64,000 nt of DNA from Acidobacterium sp. (GCA_027315385.1 DAHUYD010000124.1:1-64000); one strand, 5' to 3'; counted from the first letter of the stretch, positions 53,527-62,477 are shown. The notes: generated from the sequence alone by a model not told the origin. Numbers and translations: made by a program.

Positions 53527-54831
53527 TTACTGGAGCAGCTTGGTGACCATCTGCTGTGTGCTGTTGGCCTGGGCCAGAGCGGAGATGCCGGTCTGGGTCA
53601 GGATTTCGAACTTCGACATGTCGGAGGTGGCCGCCGCGTAATCGGTTTGGCTGATGTTGTTCTGCGCCGACTGCACGTTGGTTTCTTCCGCGCTGGCGAT
53701 GTTGGAAGCCGCGCTGAGGGTGTTGATGTTGGCGCCCACCTGGCCGCGCTGGTAGGCGACGGCGCTGATGGCGTTGGTGACGGTTTGCAGGGCGGCTTCA
53801 GAGTCGGCCTGGTTGTCGAGCTTCGTGCCGGTGAGGCTGGTGCCCGTGCCCGCGCCCGCGGTGGTGCCGCCGGTGCCGGTTTGCGAACCTACGGTGACGC
53901 TGACCGCCCCCCCCGCCGCGGAGCTGCCGTCGGAACTGCCGACGTTGGCGTCGGTGAGGATGCCGGTGGTGACCAGGTAGTTGTAGCTGCCGTTCGAGGT
54001 GCCGTCGCTGGTATAGATGTTGACGGCGCTGGCGCTCGCCGGGGTTTCGGAGGCGTTGCTGGCGGTGACGGAGAGCACTTCGTTCGCGCTGCCGCCGCCG
54101 CTGGTGGCGATGGAAAGGACACCGGCTGCGACCGATGCCGTGTAGGTGGAGCCGGTAGCGGCACCGAGGCTGGCATTCAGGGCGGTGGTGAGCGCGGTGG
54201 CTGCAGCGTTGGCGATGGACTGGTTCTCGCTGGCCAGGCCGCTGTAGCTGCCCAGGTTGACGATCTGCGTTCCGGCGGTGGTTCCACCCGTGGAGTTGAT
54301 GGTGATGGAGCCGCTGAGCGTATCGCCCTGAGTCAGGGTGACCTGGAGCGGATCGCTCTTGGCCGCCTGGGTGAAGGCACCGGGCGCCAGATTCGTGGCC
54401 GAGCCGCTGCCCGAGGTGAAGACCTGGATCCCGTTGTACTCGGTGGTGCTGCCGATGGTGCCGATCTGGGTCAGGATGTCCTGATACTCCTGATTGGCGG
54501 CGCTGAGCTGCGAGTTGGACAGGGTGCCGCCGCCGGCTTCGGTGGCCAGGGTGACGGCGCGGTTGAGAAGGTTGGTGACCTGCGAGAGGGCTCCGTCGGC
54601 GACCTGCAGAAAGCCGACGCCCGCGCTGGCGTTGCTGGAAGACTGGGTGAGGGCCGAGGAGTTGGCCTGCAGGCCGTTGGCGATGGAAAGGCCGGCGGCG
54701 TCGTCGGCTCCGGAGTTAATGCGGGAACCGGAAGAGAGCTCCTGGAGGGTTTTCTGCAGGCTGCTCTGGGTCTGGTTCAGGTTGTTCTCGGCGTAGACGG
54801 CCGAAATGTTGTTCAGGACTCCCAATGCCAT
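53527..54831 (-). CDS. fliC: Flagellin
   Basis: This 434-aa filament protein has the conserved D0/D1 ends. The N-terminus is MALGVLNNISAVYAENNLNQ, then QSSLQKTLQELSSGSRINSG and AGLSIANGLQAN. The C-terminus has ALQTVTNAISAVAYQRGQVG and SALAQANSTQQMVTKLLQ. The central part is Ser/Thr/Gly/Ala-rich and variable. I chose the ATG at 54831, which follows a strong ribosome site (AGGAGATATC); longer in-frame ATGs lack this. A sigma-28 promoter lies upstream (54921-54947), leaving a leader of about 83 nt. A terminator follows. Confidence 0.95.
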   Translation of the reverse strand: MALGVLNNISAVYAENNLNQTQSSLQKTLQELSSGSRINSGADDAAGLSIANGLQANSSALTQSSSNASAGVGFLQVADGALSQVTNLLNRAVTLATEAGGGTLSNSQLSAANQEYQDILTQIGTIGSTTEYNGIQVFTSGSGSATNLAPGAFTQAAKSDPLQVTLTQGDTLSGSITINSTGGTTAGTQIVNLGSYSGLASENQSIANAAATALTTALNASLGAATGSTYTASVAAGVLSIATSGGGSANEVLSVTASNASETPASASAVNIYTSDGTSNGSYNYLVTTGILTDANVGSSDGSSAAGGAVSVTVGSQTGTGGTTAGAGTGTSLTGTKLDNQADSEAALQTVTNAISAVAYQRGQVGANINTLSAASNIASAEETNVQSAQNNISQTDYAAATSDMSKFEILTQTGISALAQANSTQQMVTKLLQ

Positions 54832-54920
54832 AAAGATATCTCCTGTTCTGAAGTTGGGTTCCTGAACGAAGCGGCGAACCTCCTGGCCGCCGCTCCCGGG
54901 AACCGCTTGACTCAGTGGCA

Positions 54921-54947
54921 TCATCGGCGCGGGGCCTGGGGGCTTTA
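54921..54947 (-). promoter_or_regulatory. Sigma-28 (FliA) promoter of fliC
   Basis: On the minus strand TAAA (54944-54947), a 15-nt spacer and GCCGATGA (54921-54928) match the flagellar sigma-28 consensus TAAA-N15-GCCGATAA with one mismatch. The predicted start is near 54914, and the flagellin ATG is about 83 nt downstream. Confidence 0.78.
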
Positions 54948-54964
54948 CAGGCCGGGGGGAAGTT

Positions 54965-54979
54965 TGGCACGTGACATGC
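54965..54979 (+). promoter_or_regulatory. Sigma-54 type promoter of flbD-motA-motB
   Basis: TGGCACG at 54965-54971 and ATGC at 54976-54979 give GG-N10-GC, the invariant -24/-12 spacing of sigma-54 promoters, and six of six bases match in TGGCAC. The predicted start is near 54991, about 115 nt before flbD. It lies only 17 nt from the divergent sigma-28 box. No enhancer site is identified. Confidence 0.6.
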
Positions 54980-55105
54980 GCAGCAGCCAGATGTCAGCGC
55001 CTGGCCGCCGGGGGTCAGGCGTCAGACGCCGGCGATCCGCAGTCTGGCTCAATGGAGAACCGGTTTGCGCCGATAACTATGCTGACGGCGCGGGGGCACC
55101 GGGGC

Positions 55106-55390
55106 ATGATCCAGCTGACACGGCTGAATGGAAATCCGCTGGTGGTCAACAGCGACCTCATCAAATACGCTGAAGCGTCTCCGGATACGGTGCTGACGCT
55201 GGTGAACGGAGAAAAAATCGTGGTGCTGGAGAACTGTGCGGAAGTGGTGCGCCGCACTGTGGAGTACCGGGCGGAGGTCTTCGGGGCGGCGGCCGCGGCG
55301 TGGCTTCCGTCGATTGAAGCGGCGCGCGCCGCAGGCTCCACGGAGAGCGCGCGCAAGGACTCCCGAAACGCAGGCGGCGCGCGGGACTGA
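55106..55390 (+). CDS. flbD: Flagellar protein FlbD
   Basis: This 94-aa protein has the FlbD core at residues 1-60: MIQLTRLNGNPLVVNSDLIK, then YAEASPDTVLTLVNGEKIVV and LENCAEVVRRTVEYR. The usual family length is 60-75 aa, and the extra 30 residues are a Ser/Ala/Arg tail. The ATG at 55106 gives the canonical MIQLTRLNG start; upstream in-frame codons give non-family sequence. It is a small motility accessory of unclear mechanism that is often encoded before motA, as here (15 nt later). The operon is expected to be driven by the upstream sigma-54 type promoter. Confidence 0.88.
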   Translation: MIQLTRLNGNPLVVNSDLIKYAEASPDTVLTLVNGEKIVVLENCAEVVRRTVEYRAEVFGAAAAAWLPSIEAARAAGSTESARKDSRNAGGARD

Positions 55391-55405
55391 AACGGGACGG
55401 GACCT

Positions 55406-56176
55406 ATGGACGCAGGCAGTCTCGGAGGAATTCTGCTGGCTCTGGCCGGCATTTTGGCGGGCCTTCTGCTGGAGGGCGGGCATCTGGGCCAGGTGCTGCA
55501 GCCCACGGCCGCGATGATCGTCTTCGGCGGCACGCTGGGCGCGGTCATGCTGCAGTTTCCTTTGAAGACGGTAGTGGCGGCCGGGCAGCGCCTGGCGCGG
55601 CTCTTCCTGCACGGCCCGGACGAAGGTGCGGCCCTGCTGCACCAGATCGTCGGGTTTGCGAATAAGGCGCGCAGGAACGGGATCATTTCCCTGGACGGGG
55701 ACCTGGAGCAGGTCCACGACCCATTCCTCCGCCAGGCGCTGACGCTTGCCGTTGACGGAACGGAGCCTGCCGAGCTGCGGCGCATCATGGAAGTGCAGAT
55801 GGAAAACGCCACCGAAAACGAGGCGCGCATTCCGGCGGTCTTCGAGTCGGCGGGAGGATTTTCTCCGACCATCGGCATCATCGGAGCGGTGATCGGGCTG
55901 ATCCAGGTGATGCAGCGTCTGGACCGCATGGCCGAAGTGGGGCGCGGCATCGCAGTTGCGTTTGTGGCCACAATATACGGCGTGGGCTCGGCGAACCTGT
56001 TCTTTCTGCCGGCGGCGGGCAAGCTGCGGCAGCGCGCGCGCGACGAGCAGCGGCTGAAGGAGATGGCGCTCGAAGGCGTGGTCTCCATCATCGAGGGGAT
56101 GAACCCGCGCATGATCGAGGTGAAGCTTGCGGGCTTCCGGCCGGGCAGCGCGAAGGAAGCGGGGCAGCGGACATGA
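55406..56176 (+). CDS. motA: Flagellar motor stator protein MotA
   Basis: This 256-aa stator subunit has four membrane helices (about 6-24, 32-52, 148-168 and 180-202). The cytoplasmic loop carries charged motifs (LLHQIVGFANKARRNGIISL, then DPFLRQALTLAVDG). Helix 3 is SAGGFSPTIGIIGAVIGLIQ and helix 4 FVATIYGVGSANLFFLPAAG, where conserved Pro and Gly line the ion path. It forms the ion channel with MotB. Its end overlaps the motB start by 4 nt (ATGA). It is in the flbD-motA-motB operon. Confidence 0.95.
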   Translation: MDAGSLGGILLALAGILAGLLLEGGHLGQVLQPTAAMIVFGGTLGAVMLQFPLKTVVAAGQRLARLFLHGPDEGAALLHQIVGFANKARRNGIISLDGDLEQVHDPFLRQALTLAVDGTEPAELRRIMEVQMENATENEARIPAVFESAGGFSPTIGIIGAVIGLIQVMQRLDRMAEVGRGIAVAFVATIYGVGSANLFFLPAAGKLRQRARDEQRLKEMALEGVVSIIEGMNPRMIEVKLAGFRPGSAKEAGQRT

Positions 56177-56967
56177 AGAGGAAACATCACGATTCCGAGC
56201 ATGGACACCGGGATCGCTGGCTGGTCTCCTACGCGGATTTCATCACTCTGCTTTTTGCGTTCTTCGTAGTTCTGTACGCAAGTTCCCAGTCGGACCAGAA
56301 GAAGCAGGTCCAGATCGCGCATTCCATTGCGCAGGCGTTTCAAACGCTGGGGCTGTTTCCCGCGTCGATTCCTTCCGCGAACAAATCCGCGGCGCTGGGG
56401 GATTCGCATGAACCGGCGGCGCCGGTCGACGTGGTACTGGGCGAGGATCTCTCCGCATCGCCCCAGGTGCAGCATGACCTGCGGGAGCTCCAGGCGAAGC
56501 TGACGGGGCTGCTGTCGAATGAGATGGCGGAACATGTAGTCGCGATGCGGCTGGGGCGAGATGGGCTGACCATCTCCCTGCGGGAGGCAGGGTTTTACGA
56601 CAGTGGTTCAGCCGTGCCGCACGCCTCGTCGCAGGCGACTCTGGCCAGGATTGCGACTGCCCTGGCGGCGGAGCCGTACGACCTGCGCATCGAGGGGCAC
56701 ACGGACAACGTGCCGATCCACACGGCCCAGTTTGCCTCCAACTGGGAGCTCTCCACCGCGCGGGCAACGGAGATGGCGAAGCTGTTGATCGTCGAGCACG
56801 GCATCGCGCCGGGCCGTCTTTCCGCCGCAGGCTATGCCCAGTACCATCCCGTGGCCGGCAATGACACAGCGGAAGGGCGGGGCGAGAACAGGCGCGTGGA
56901 CATCATTGTGCTGCCAAGGATCAGCGTCCTCCCGGCGAAACAGCGCGCGCAACAGCCGATTAGCTGA
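56173..56967 (+). CDS. motB: Flagellar motor stator protein MotB
   Basis: This 264-aa stator subunit has one membrane helix near the N-terminus (LVSYADFITLLFAFFVVLYA, about 17-36), with the essential ion-binding Asp in YADFIT. A plug/linker follows, then a C-terminal OmpA-like peptidoglycan-binding domain (LRIEGHTDNVPIHTAQFASN, then WELSTARATEMAKLL and AEGRGENRRVDIIVLP). The ATG overlaps motA (ATGA). The gene ends 8 nt inside the convergent aldo/keto-reductase gene. Confidence 0.95.
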   Translation: MKRKHHDSEHGHRDRWLVSYADFITLLFAFFVVLYASSQSDQKKQVQIAHSIAQAFQTLGLFPASIPSANKSAALGDSHEPAAPVDVVLGEDLSASPQVQHDLRELQAKLTGLLSNEMAEHVVAMRLGRDGLTISLREAGFYDSGSAVPHASSQATLARIATALAAEPYDLRIEGHTDNVPIHTAQFASNWELSTARATEMAKLLIVEHGIAPGRLSAAGYAQYHPVAGNDTAEGRGENRRVDIIVLPRISVLPAKQRAQQPIS

Positions 56968-57958
56968 AGCCCAGCACCGGGTGCGGCGCATACGGTTCTT
57001 CCAGCGAGGCGATCTCCTCGGGTGTCAGCTTCACATCGAGCGCCGCCACGGAGTCATCGAGATGATGCGGTTTCGTGGCGCCGACGATCGGCGAATCGAC
57101 GCCGGGCTTCGCCAGCATCCAGGCCAGCGCCAGCGTGGCCTGCGCGTTGCCGCGCTTTTTTGACAGGTCCGCGAGCCGATCGACAACTTTGCGGTCGGTC
57201 TCCTCCGTCTTCGCATACATGCGATTGCCGAAGACATCCGTCTCCCCCCGTTTCGTCTGCTCGCTCTGCCAGGGCCGCGCGAGGCGGCCGCGCGCCAGAG
57301 GACTCCAGGGAATGAGGCCAATGCCTTCCGCGCGGCACAGGGGAATCATCTCGCGCTCCTCCTCCCGATAGATGAGGTTGTAGTGGTTCTGCATGGAGAC
57401 AAAGCGGGTCCATCCATGCAGATCGGCGAGGTACAGCGCTTTTGCAAATTGCCAGGAGTACATGGACGATGCGCCGATATAGCGTACTTTGCCGGCCTTC
57501 ACCACGTCATGGAGCGCTTCCAGCGTCTCTTCAATGGGCGTTTCGTAGTCCCAGCGATGGATCTGATACAGGTCGACGAAGTCAGTTTGCAGGCGGCGAA
57601 GGCTTTCATCCAGTTCGTGAAAAATCTCCTTGCGGGAAAGGCCTTTGCCGTTGGGCTCATCGCGCATCAGGCCATTGACTTTCGTGGCAATCACGACCGA
57701 TTCGCGCGGGACTCCGGCTTTCCTGAGGAACCGGCCGAGGACCTCTTCGCTTGCCCCGCCGGAGTAGACGTTCGCTGTGTCGAAGAAGTTGATGCCATGG
57801 TCGAGCGCCTGGCGGAAGAAGGGATCGCTTTGCTGCTCGTCGAGGGCCCAGGCCTGGCGTCCGGGCTTCAGGTCGCCGATTGGCGCGCCGTCGCTCATGC
57901 AGCCGAGGCAGATGCGGGAGACTTTGAGGCCGGTTTTGCCGAGATTCACGTAGTCCAT
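56960..57958 (-). CDS. Aldo/keto reductase
   Basis: This 332-aa NADPH-dependent oxidoreductase has the catalytic tetrad Asp and Tyr in FFDTANVYSGG, Lys in VIATKVNG and His in YQIHRWDYETP. The cofactor end contains AWMLAKPGVDSPIVGATKPH. It begins MDYVNLGKTGLKVSRICLGC, the common start of the YghZ/YajO branch. I chose the ATG at 57958, which follows AGGAG; the open frame extends upstream to 58375 with unrelated sequence. The substrate is unknown. It overlaps the motB end by 8 nt in the opposite direction. Confidence 0.93.
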   Translation of the reverse strand: MDYVNLGKTGLKVSRICLGCMSDGAPIGDLKPGRQAWALDEQQSDPFFRQALDHGINFFDTANVYSGGASEEVLGRFLRKAGVPRESVVIATKVNGLMRDEPNGKGLSRKEIFHELDESLRRLQTDFVDLYQIHRWDYETPIEETLEALHDVVKAGKVRYIGASSMYSWQFAKALYLADLHGWTRFVSMQNHYNLIYREEEREMIPLCRAEGIGLIPWSPLARGRLARPWQSEQTKRGETDVFGNRMYAKTEETDRKVVDRLADLSKKRGNAQATLALAWMLAKPGVDSPIVGATKPHHLDDSVAALDVKLTPEEIASLEEPYAPHPVLGFS

Positions 57959-58095
57959 GACGGCTCCTGAAGAGAAAGAATCAGACGAATGATGGTAGCG
58001 CACACGGGCGAGCCGCTTGTTTGCGGCTTCTTTTGATAAGAGGCGCGCAGCCGCCCAGGCGATTCGAAACCTGGGGCATTTTAAAATCGACAGGA

Positions 58096-58833
58096 ATGGC
58101 GGCGCGAAAAGGCACCCAAGACAAAAGACGTCCCGGTCAGATGGAGGCGAAGCGGCTGCGCAAAATCTATAAGCGGCTGGTGAATCGGTTCGGCCCGCAG
58201 CAGTGGTGGCCGGCGAAGAGCGCCTTTGAGGTCGTCCTGGGGGCGTATCTGACGCAGAATACGGCCTGGACGAGCGTGGAGCGGTCGATTGCGAATCTGG
58301 AGGCGCGGCGTGCGCTGGCGCCGGCAGGCTTGCGAGCGATCGACGAAGTGGAGCTGCGCGAACTGATTCGGCCATCGGGCTTCATGCTGCGCAAGGCAGC
58401 GGCCCTCAAGGCTTTCGTCGCGTTTCTGGACACGAGTTACGGCGGGAATATGGAGCGGCTGCGCCAGGCGGCGGCCGCGGACCAGCCGCGAGTTCGCGAA
58501 GAGTTACTGGCGCTGCCCGGCGTCGGCAACGAGACGGCGGATGCGATTCTGTTGTACGCGCTGGGAGCGCCGGCGCTGGTGGTCGACGAGTATTTGCGGA
58601 GGGTCACCGTGCGGCACGGCCTTCTGCCGGAGAAGGCGAAGTACGCCGAGATCCAGGCGCTGGCGGAGCAAGCCTTCGCGGAGGACATCGAGCGCGAGAG
58701 CCGGGAAGAACTGGCGCGCCACTACAACGAGTTCCACGCGCTCATCGTTCAGGTGGGCAAGGCGCATTGCGGGCGCGTGGCGCGGTGCGAGGGCTGCGCG
58801 CTGGAGGGGGATCTGAAGAAGCGAACAAGCTAG
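58096..58833 (+). CDS. Endonuclease III-like (MagIII-type) DNA glycosylase
   Basis: This 245-aa HhH-GPD protein for base-excision repair has LGAYLTQNTAWTSVERSIAN (about 42-61), the helix-hairpin-helix LPGVGNETADAILLYALG (about 136-153) and the catalytic Asp in LVVDEYLRRVTVRHG (about 156-170). The position of the bifunctional lyase Lys (Nth GRKTA) is Glu (GNETA), so it is probably a monofunctional glycosylase. The iron-sulphur loop C-X5-C-X2-C (HCGRVARCEGCALEG) lacks the fourth Cys. The start ATG at 58096 was preferred over the longer frame. It overlaps the next, convergent gene by 4 nt. Confidence 0.85.
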   Translation: MAARKGTQDKRRPGQMEAKRLRKIYKRLVNRFGPQQWWPAKSAFEVVLGAYLTQNTAWTSVERSIANLEARRALAPAGLRAIDEVELRELIRPSGFMLRKAAALKAFVAFLDTSYGGNMERLRQAAAADQPRVREELLALPGVGNETADAILLYALGAPALVVDEYLRRVTVRHGLLPEKAKYAEIQALAEQAFAEDIERESREELARHYNEFHALIVQVGKAHCGRVARCEGCALEGDLKKRTS

Positions 58834-59192
58834 CGGAGCCGCGTCACAACCTCGGGGCGAATGAGGTAGAGGAAGAGAATTCCGTTGATCAGGACCATCA
58901 TGATCCAGTCGATCTGGTGGACGTGGATCATGGTCCAGAGACCCCACAGGCCGGAGAGAAATACAGTAGCCAGCGTGAGCGCCCAACCCCAGCGGCGCAG
59001 GCGGATCAGCCCGTGACCAGCCAGCGCGAAAGCCACGCAAAATATCAGAAAGACGTGCGGGAGCCTGTGCATGCTGACGCCCAGCAGGCACAGCAGACAG
59101 AGCAGAAACATCCAGAGGCCGATGGCGGCGAGGCCGGGCAGAATTTTCGCGCGCTTTTCAGGGTCCGGCGCGGGCTGGTTGTCCGGGCTCAT
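58830..59192 (-). CDS. Four-helix membrane protein
   Basis: This 120-aa protein has four hydrophobic helices: about 18-39 (ILPGLAAIGLWMFLLCLLCL), 46-62 (VFLIFCVAFALAGHGLI), 68-88 (WGWALTLATVFLSGLWGLW) and 94-112 (IDWIMMVLINGILFLYLI). The N-terminal 15 residues are hydrophilic and Pro-rich. The pattern resembles small uncharacterised membrane proteins of the DUF2127 or DoxX-adjacent kind, but I cannot assign it firmly. It lies in the same direction as dacB and the cytochrome gene upstream of it, which ends 39 nt before its start. No catalytic motif is visible. Confidence 0.72.
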   Translation of the reverse strand: MSPDNQPAPDPEKRAKILPGLAAIGLWMFLLCLLCLLGVSMHRLPHVFLIFCVAFALAGHGLIRLRRWGWALTLATVFLSGLWGLWTMIHVHQIDWIMMVLINGILFLYLIRPEVVTRLR

Positions 59193-59231
59193 GGAGCGAC
59201 GCCGGCGAGATGGAGTGGGGTCACAACAGAA

Positions 59232-59591
59232 TCATAACGTGTGCAAATAGGCGAGCAGGTTCTGGAGCTGCTGCCGGCTGATCTGATTGCCGAACCCCGG
59301 CATGATGCCGTGGCCGTCCATGATTGTTGCCGAGACGCGATCGTCGTTGGCGGGCGCTCCGCTGGGCAAATACTTCTTTTGATACATCGCAAACAGGCTG
59401 GGGCCATGCAGGTCGCCCGTGTGGTCGGCGTAGTGGCAACTGGCGCAATCCTGCTGATACACCTGATATCCGCGGAATTCCCGGGGATTGAGCTGGCTGA
59501 CGGGTTTGGCCGGCGGGTACGAGGGCTTGCATCCCGCCAGCAGAGCGGCGGCGGCGATCAGCGCGAGAGGAAATATCTGCTTCCGAATCAA
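59232..59591 (-). CDS. Lipoprotein cytochrome c (class I, monohaem)
   Basis: This 119-aa exported cytochrome has a lipoprotein signal (LALIAAAALLAGC, lipid Cys at about 21) and one haem site, CASCH (about 49-53), with the axial Met probably in HGIMPGFGNQIS (about 94-105). This resembles cytochrome c551/c6-like domains. The start is a TTG at 59591, preceded by an ideal AGGAGG ribosome site about 6 nt away, and no ATG fits. It shuttles electrons at the outer face of a membrane; its partner is unknown. It is near but not coupled to the four-helix membrane protein gene. Confidence 0.85.
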   Translation of the reverse strand: MIRKQIFPLALIAAAALLAGCKPSYPPAKPVSQLNPREFRGYQVYQQDCASCHYADHTGDLHGPSLFAMYQKKYLPSGAPANDDRVSATIMDGHGIMPGFGNQISRQQLQNLLAYLHTL

Positions 59592-59669
59592 TGTGTTCCT
59601 CCTGCTGCAAGCCGCCAGTGGCTGGGTCCTTGTTGTCGATCCCGGAACTGAATACCGTACACCCCGTTC

Positions 59670-61286
59670 TTACTCGCGCTCTGCGATGGCCGTCACAATT
59701 TTGTCGATCGCCTGTTCAGCATGGGCGGATGGATTGTGGGTATCGCAAAGGATCGAAAACACAAGCGTGCGCCCGCTGCGCGCGATCAGGTATCCGCTGA
59801 ACGTGCTCGCTTCGCCCAGCGTACCGGTCTTGGCGAAAACGCGGCCGTGCAACGGACCATGAGTGAAGCGATCGGCGAGGGTCCCATCCACGCCGCCGAT
59901 GGGCAGCGAGTCGCGATAGACCTGGGCCCAGGGCTGGTGGGAGGCGTACACCAGCAGCGTGGTGGCCGCGCGCGGGGTGATCAGATCGGCGCGCGACAAG
60001 CCGGAGCCGTCGAAGAAAACGAGATCGTCGGGATTGATCCCCGCGTCCTGGGTAAGAAACGCGCGCACCACACGAGCACCCTGAACAATGGAGCCGTCGT
60101 CCCCTTCAAGGCGGCCCAACAGGCGTAAATACAGCTCGGCATGCAGATTCTGGCTCACCTTGAGGGTTACTTTCACGTCCTGGCTGAGCGGCGGCGAGAC
60201 GTGTGTGGCCAGAACGCGCAGGCCGGTTTCCGGCTGGCGAATGGTGGCCAGGTCGAGTGGATGCAACACGACCGGTAGATCGAGTTCGGTATTGAAATCC
60301 TGGGTATCGATGTCTTCGCGATGTTGCGCCATCGCCTTTCCGCTGATTTGCACCCCGCGGGCCAGCAGCATCTGGCGCAGAGCGATCGCTGCGAACTGCG
60401 CGGGGTCCTGGATCGCCAGCCGTTCATGCAGGCCTTTCTGGTTGATCGAGCCGTAGAGGCGGATCGTCGTGCTGCCCACGGCGCGATCCATGCCGTAGCT
60501 TGCGTGCTGGTCGCCTGGCACGGTGGTCAGCGAATTTTCGAGGCTGTAGTACGGGACGTTGGGGTCCCAGGTGACCGCGGTGGGCACCCCCGGCGCCGAA
60601 GGCATGACGTTCAGGAAAACGATATTGTCGTTGACAGTGAGCGCGGAGATGGGCGCGCCGTAGTCCCATTGCAGATCGTCCCAGGTCCAGTCGCCGGGGT
60701 ACGGCTCCCAGGGAAACCAGCTGTCGTTGCCGATGACGTCGCCGTCGATCTGATGAATGCCGGCGGCCACCATCTGGTCGGCCATGCTTTGCAGCGCCTG
60801 GAGGGGTGGATTCGGGCGCTCGGTGCGGCCCACATAGGGGTACTGTCGACCGGACATGGTGGGATCGCCGACGCCGAGGATCTCCACATTGCCGTGCACC
60901 GTGCCGTCCTGTACCGTGCCGGCGGTGACGACGTCGGTCGTCCAGGTCACGTTCGAGGGCAGCAGCGACAGCGTGGCCGCGGTGGTGAAGAGCTTGAAGT
61001 TCGAAGCCGGCTGAAAGTACTGGCCGTCATTCAGCGCATACACGGGATGCCCCTTGGCCGTCACAACCGATATGCCGAAATGCGCTCGGGAAATGGCGGG
61101 ATCGGAGACGATAGCGCGGATTAGCTTCGCGAGAGAGCCGTGAGGATGATGGCGGTGACGATGAAAAGCCGCGCTGGCAGGAGCGACCTCCAGGAGAGCG
61201 AGGGTCAGAAGCAGACCCGGACGAAGGGCAGCAGAAAGGATGCGCTGGGGTGCGGATAAGTATCGCAATTTCCTGGAGTGTAGCAT
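59670..61286 (-). CDS. dacB: D-alanyl-D-alanine carboxypeptidase/endopeptidase (PBP4 type, S13)
   Basis: This 538-aa periplasmic enzyme trims peptidoglycan peptides. It has a signal peptide ([19 protein letters not shown], about 19-37), the active-site SXXK SNFK (Ser95-Lys98), the SXN motif [15 protein letters not shown] and the KTG triad in [19 protein letters not shown]. The long insert between SXXK and SXN is as usual for class C PBP4. The ATG at 61286 starts [17 protein letters not shown]; a nearer TTG (61268) is possible. It is divergent from folP, the two start codons being 7 nt apart. Confidence 0.9.
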   Translation of the reverse strand: MLHSRKLRYLSAPQRILSAALRPGLLLTLALLEVAPASAAFHRHRHHPHGSLAKLIRAIVSDPAISRAHFGISVVTAKGHPVYALNDGQYFQPASNFKLFTTAATLSLLPSNVTWTTDVVTAGTVQDGTVHGNVEILGVGDPTMSGRQYPYVGRTERPNPPLQALQSMADQMVAAGIHQIDGDVIGNDSWFPWEPYPGDWTWDDLQWDYGAPISALTVNDNIVFLNVMPSAPGVPTAVTWDPNVPYYSLENSLTTVPGDQHASYGMDRAVGSTTIRLYGSINQKGLHERLAIQDPAQFAAIALRQMLLARGVQISGKAMAQHREDIDTQDFNTELDLPVVLHPLDLATIRQPETGLRVLATHVSPPLSQDVKVTLKVSQNLHAELYLRLLGRLEGDDGSIVQGARVVRAFLTQDAGINPDDLVFFDGSGLSRADLITPRAATTLLVYASHQPWAQVYRDSLPIGGVDGTLADRFTHGPLHGRVFAKTGTLGEASTFSGYLIARSGRTLVFSILCDTHNPSAHAEQAIDKIVTAIAERE

Positions 61287-61293
61287 CGCGGAT

Positions 61294-62208
61294 ATGGCTT
61301 TTGCTCGGCGTCCGCGGGCGAACTGGGGATTGCGTACGCGCTCGCTTGAACTGGGCAGGCACACGCTGGCGATGGGCGTGCTGAATGTCACACCGGATTC
61401 GTTTTCCGACGGCGGTGCGTTCCTGGGCGCGAAGGCGGCCGTGGAGCGCGCGCTGACGATGCTCGACGAGGGCGCCGCGATCCTGGACATCGGCGGCGAA
61501 TCCACGCGGCCGGGCGCTCAGCAGGTGAGCGCGCAGGAAGAAGTGGATCGCGTAGTGCCGGTGATCGAGACTGTGGTGCGGGCGCGTCCCGGCTGCGTCA
61601 TTTCCGTGGACACGTACAAGGCCGCAACAGCGGTTGCAGCGGTGCAGGCCGGCGCGGAGATCGTCAACGACGTCAGCGGCCTCGTGTGGGATCCGGAGAT
61701 GGCAGCCGCCTGCGCGGAGCTGCGCTGCGGGGTGGTGCTGATGCACACGCGCGGAAGGCCGGCCGACTGGAAGACGCAGCCTCGGCTTCGGCGGGATGAG
61801 GTGGCGCCACTGGTGCGCAGGGAGTTGAATCGTTCGCTGGATCGGGCCGTGGCCGCGGGTGTGGAACGGGAGAGGATCGTGCTCGATCCAGGTTTCGGCT
61901 TCGGCAAAACAGGAGAGGAGAACTATCCTTTGCTGGCGCAGATGGAAGAGCTGCTCTCGCTGGGCCGGGCTCTGGTTGCCGGCTTGTCGCGAAAGTCGTT
62001 TTTAGGACTGACCGCAGCAGGCCCCGGGGGGGCGGCGCTGCCGGCGCTGGAGCGAGGGAATGCCACCCTGGCCGCGACCACAGCCGCAATCCTGGCCGGA
62101 GCGAGCGTGGTGCGGGTGCACGACGTCCGCCCAGCTCTTGAAGCGGCACGCATCGCGGATGCAATCCTGGTGGCGGCCAACCCCGGCGCCGCCAAGCAGA
62201 GCCGCTGA
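61294..62208 (+). CDS. folP: Dihydropteroate synthase
   Basis: This 304-aa TIM-barrel enzyme of folate synthesis joins para-aminobenzoate to dihydropterin pyrophosphate. It shows [17 protein letters not shown] (about 29-45), the DHPS signature [17 protein letters not shown] (about 66-82), INDV-type [12 protein letters not shown] (about 128-139), the [12 protein letters not shown] loop and [15 protein letters not shown] (about 197-211). The ATG at 61294 gives about 28 residues before the first motif, which is normal. It is the divergent neighbour of dacB, and its promoter must lie within the dacB 5' coding end. Confidence 0.95.
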   Translation: MAFARRPRANWGLRTRSLELGRHTLAMGVLNVTPDSFSDGGAFLGAKAAVERALTMLDEGAAILDIGGESTRPGAQQVSAQEEVDRVVPVIETVVRARPGCVISVDTYKAATAVAAVQAGAEIVNDVSGLVWDPEMAAACAELRCGVVLMHTRGRPADWKTQPRLRRDEVAPLVRRELNRSLDRAVAAGVERERIVLDPGFGFGKTGEENYPLLAQMEELLSLGRALVAGLSRKSFLGLTAAGPGGAALPALERGNATLAATTAAILAGASVVRVHDVRPALEAARIADAILVAANPGAAKQSR

Positions 62209-62219
62209 CCGCGCCCGCG

Positions 62220-62477
62220 TCAGGCCACGACCTTGAACGTCACTTTCGAGTCGCCGCTCCCGGCAGGCGAGTGCTCATCGTGTGCTGCTGCGAGATTTTG
62301 ATCGTCCGGCTCGGGCAAGGGACCTTCTGCCTCGGCCTTTTCATCGCCGGTCTCGGGCTCGTCTTCTCCGGCCGGAACTTCCTCAACAAACCTGCGCCGC
62401 CGCTGGGCGGAGTTTTGCCAGGAGGGATTGGCATTGCCGTCCAGCCCGTCGATGCGCCAGATGCGATCCACTTCCAT
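62220..62477 (-). CDS. Small acidic hypothetical protein
   Basis: This 85-aa frame (MEVDRIWRIDGLDGNANPSW start) has an Arg-rich patch (AQRRRRFV) and then a strongly acidic middle (EEVPAGEDEPETGDEKAEAE). It has no signal, no membrane helix and no family I recognise. The codon bias matches the neighbours and the start is an ATG, but there is no ribosome site I can call strong. It lies between folP and mutL on the opposite strand. It may be a genuine small gene; about even odds. Confidence 0.5.
   Translation of the reverse strand: MEVDRIWRIDGLDGNANPSWQNSAQRRRRFVEEVPAGEDEPETGDEKAEAEGPLPEPDDQNLAAAHDEHSPAGSGDSKVTFKVVA

Noticed and set aside
52098-53546. Long plus-strand open frames over fliD and fliC (52098-53546 and 53647-55173)
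   Set aside because: Both are antisense to well-recognised flagellar genes and are Gly/Ala/Val/Asp-rich mirror sequence.
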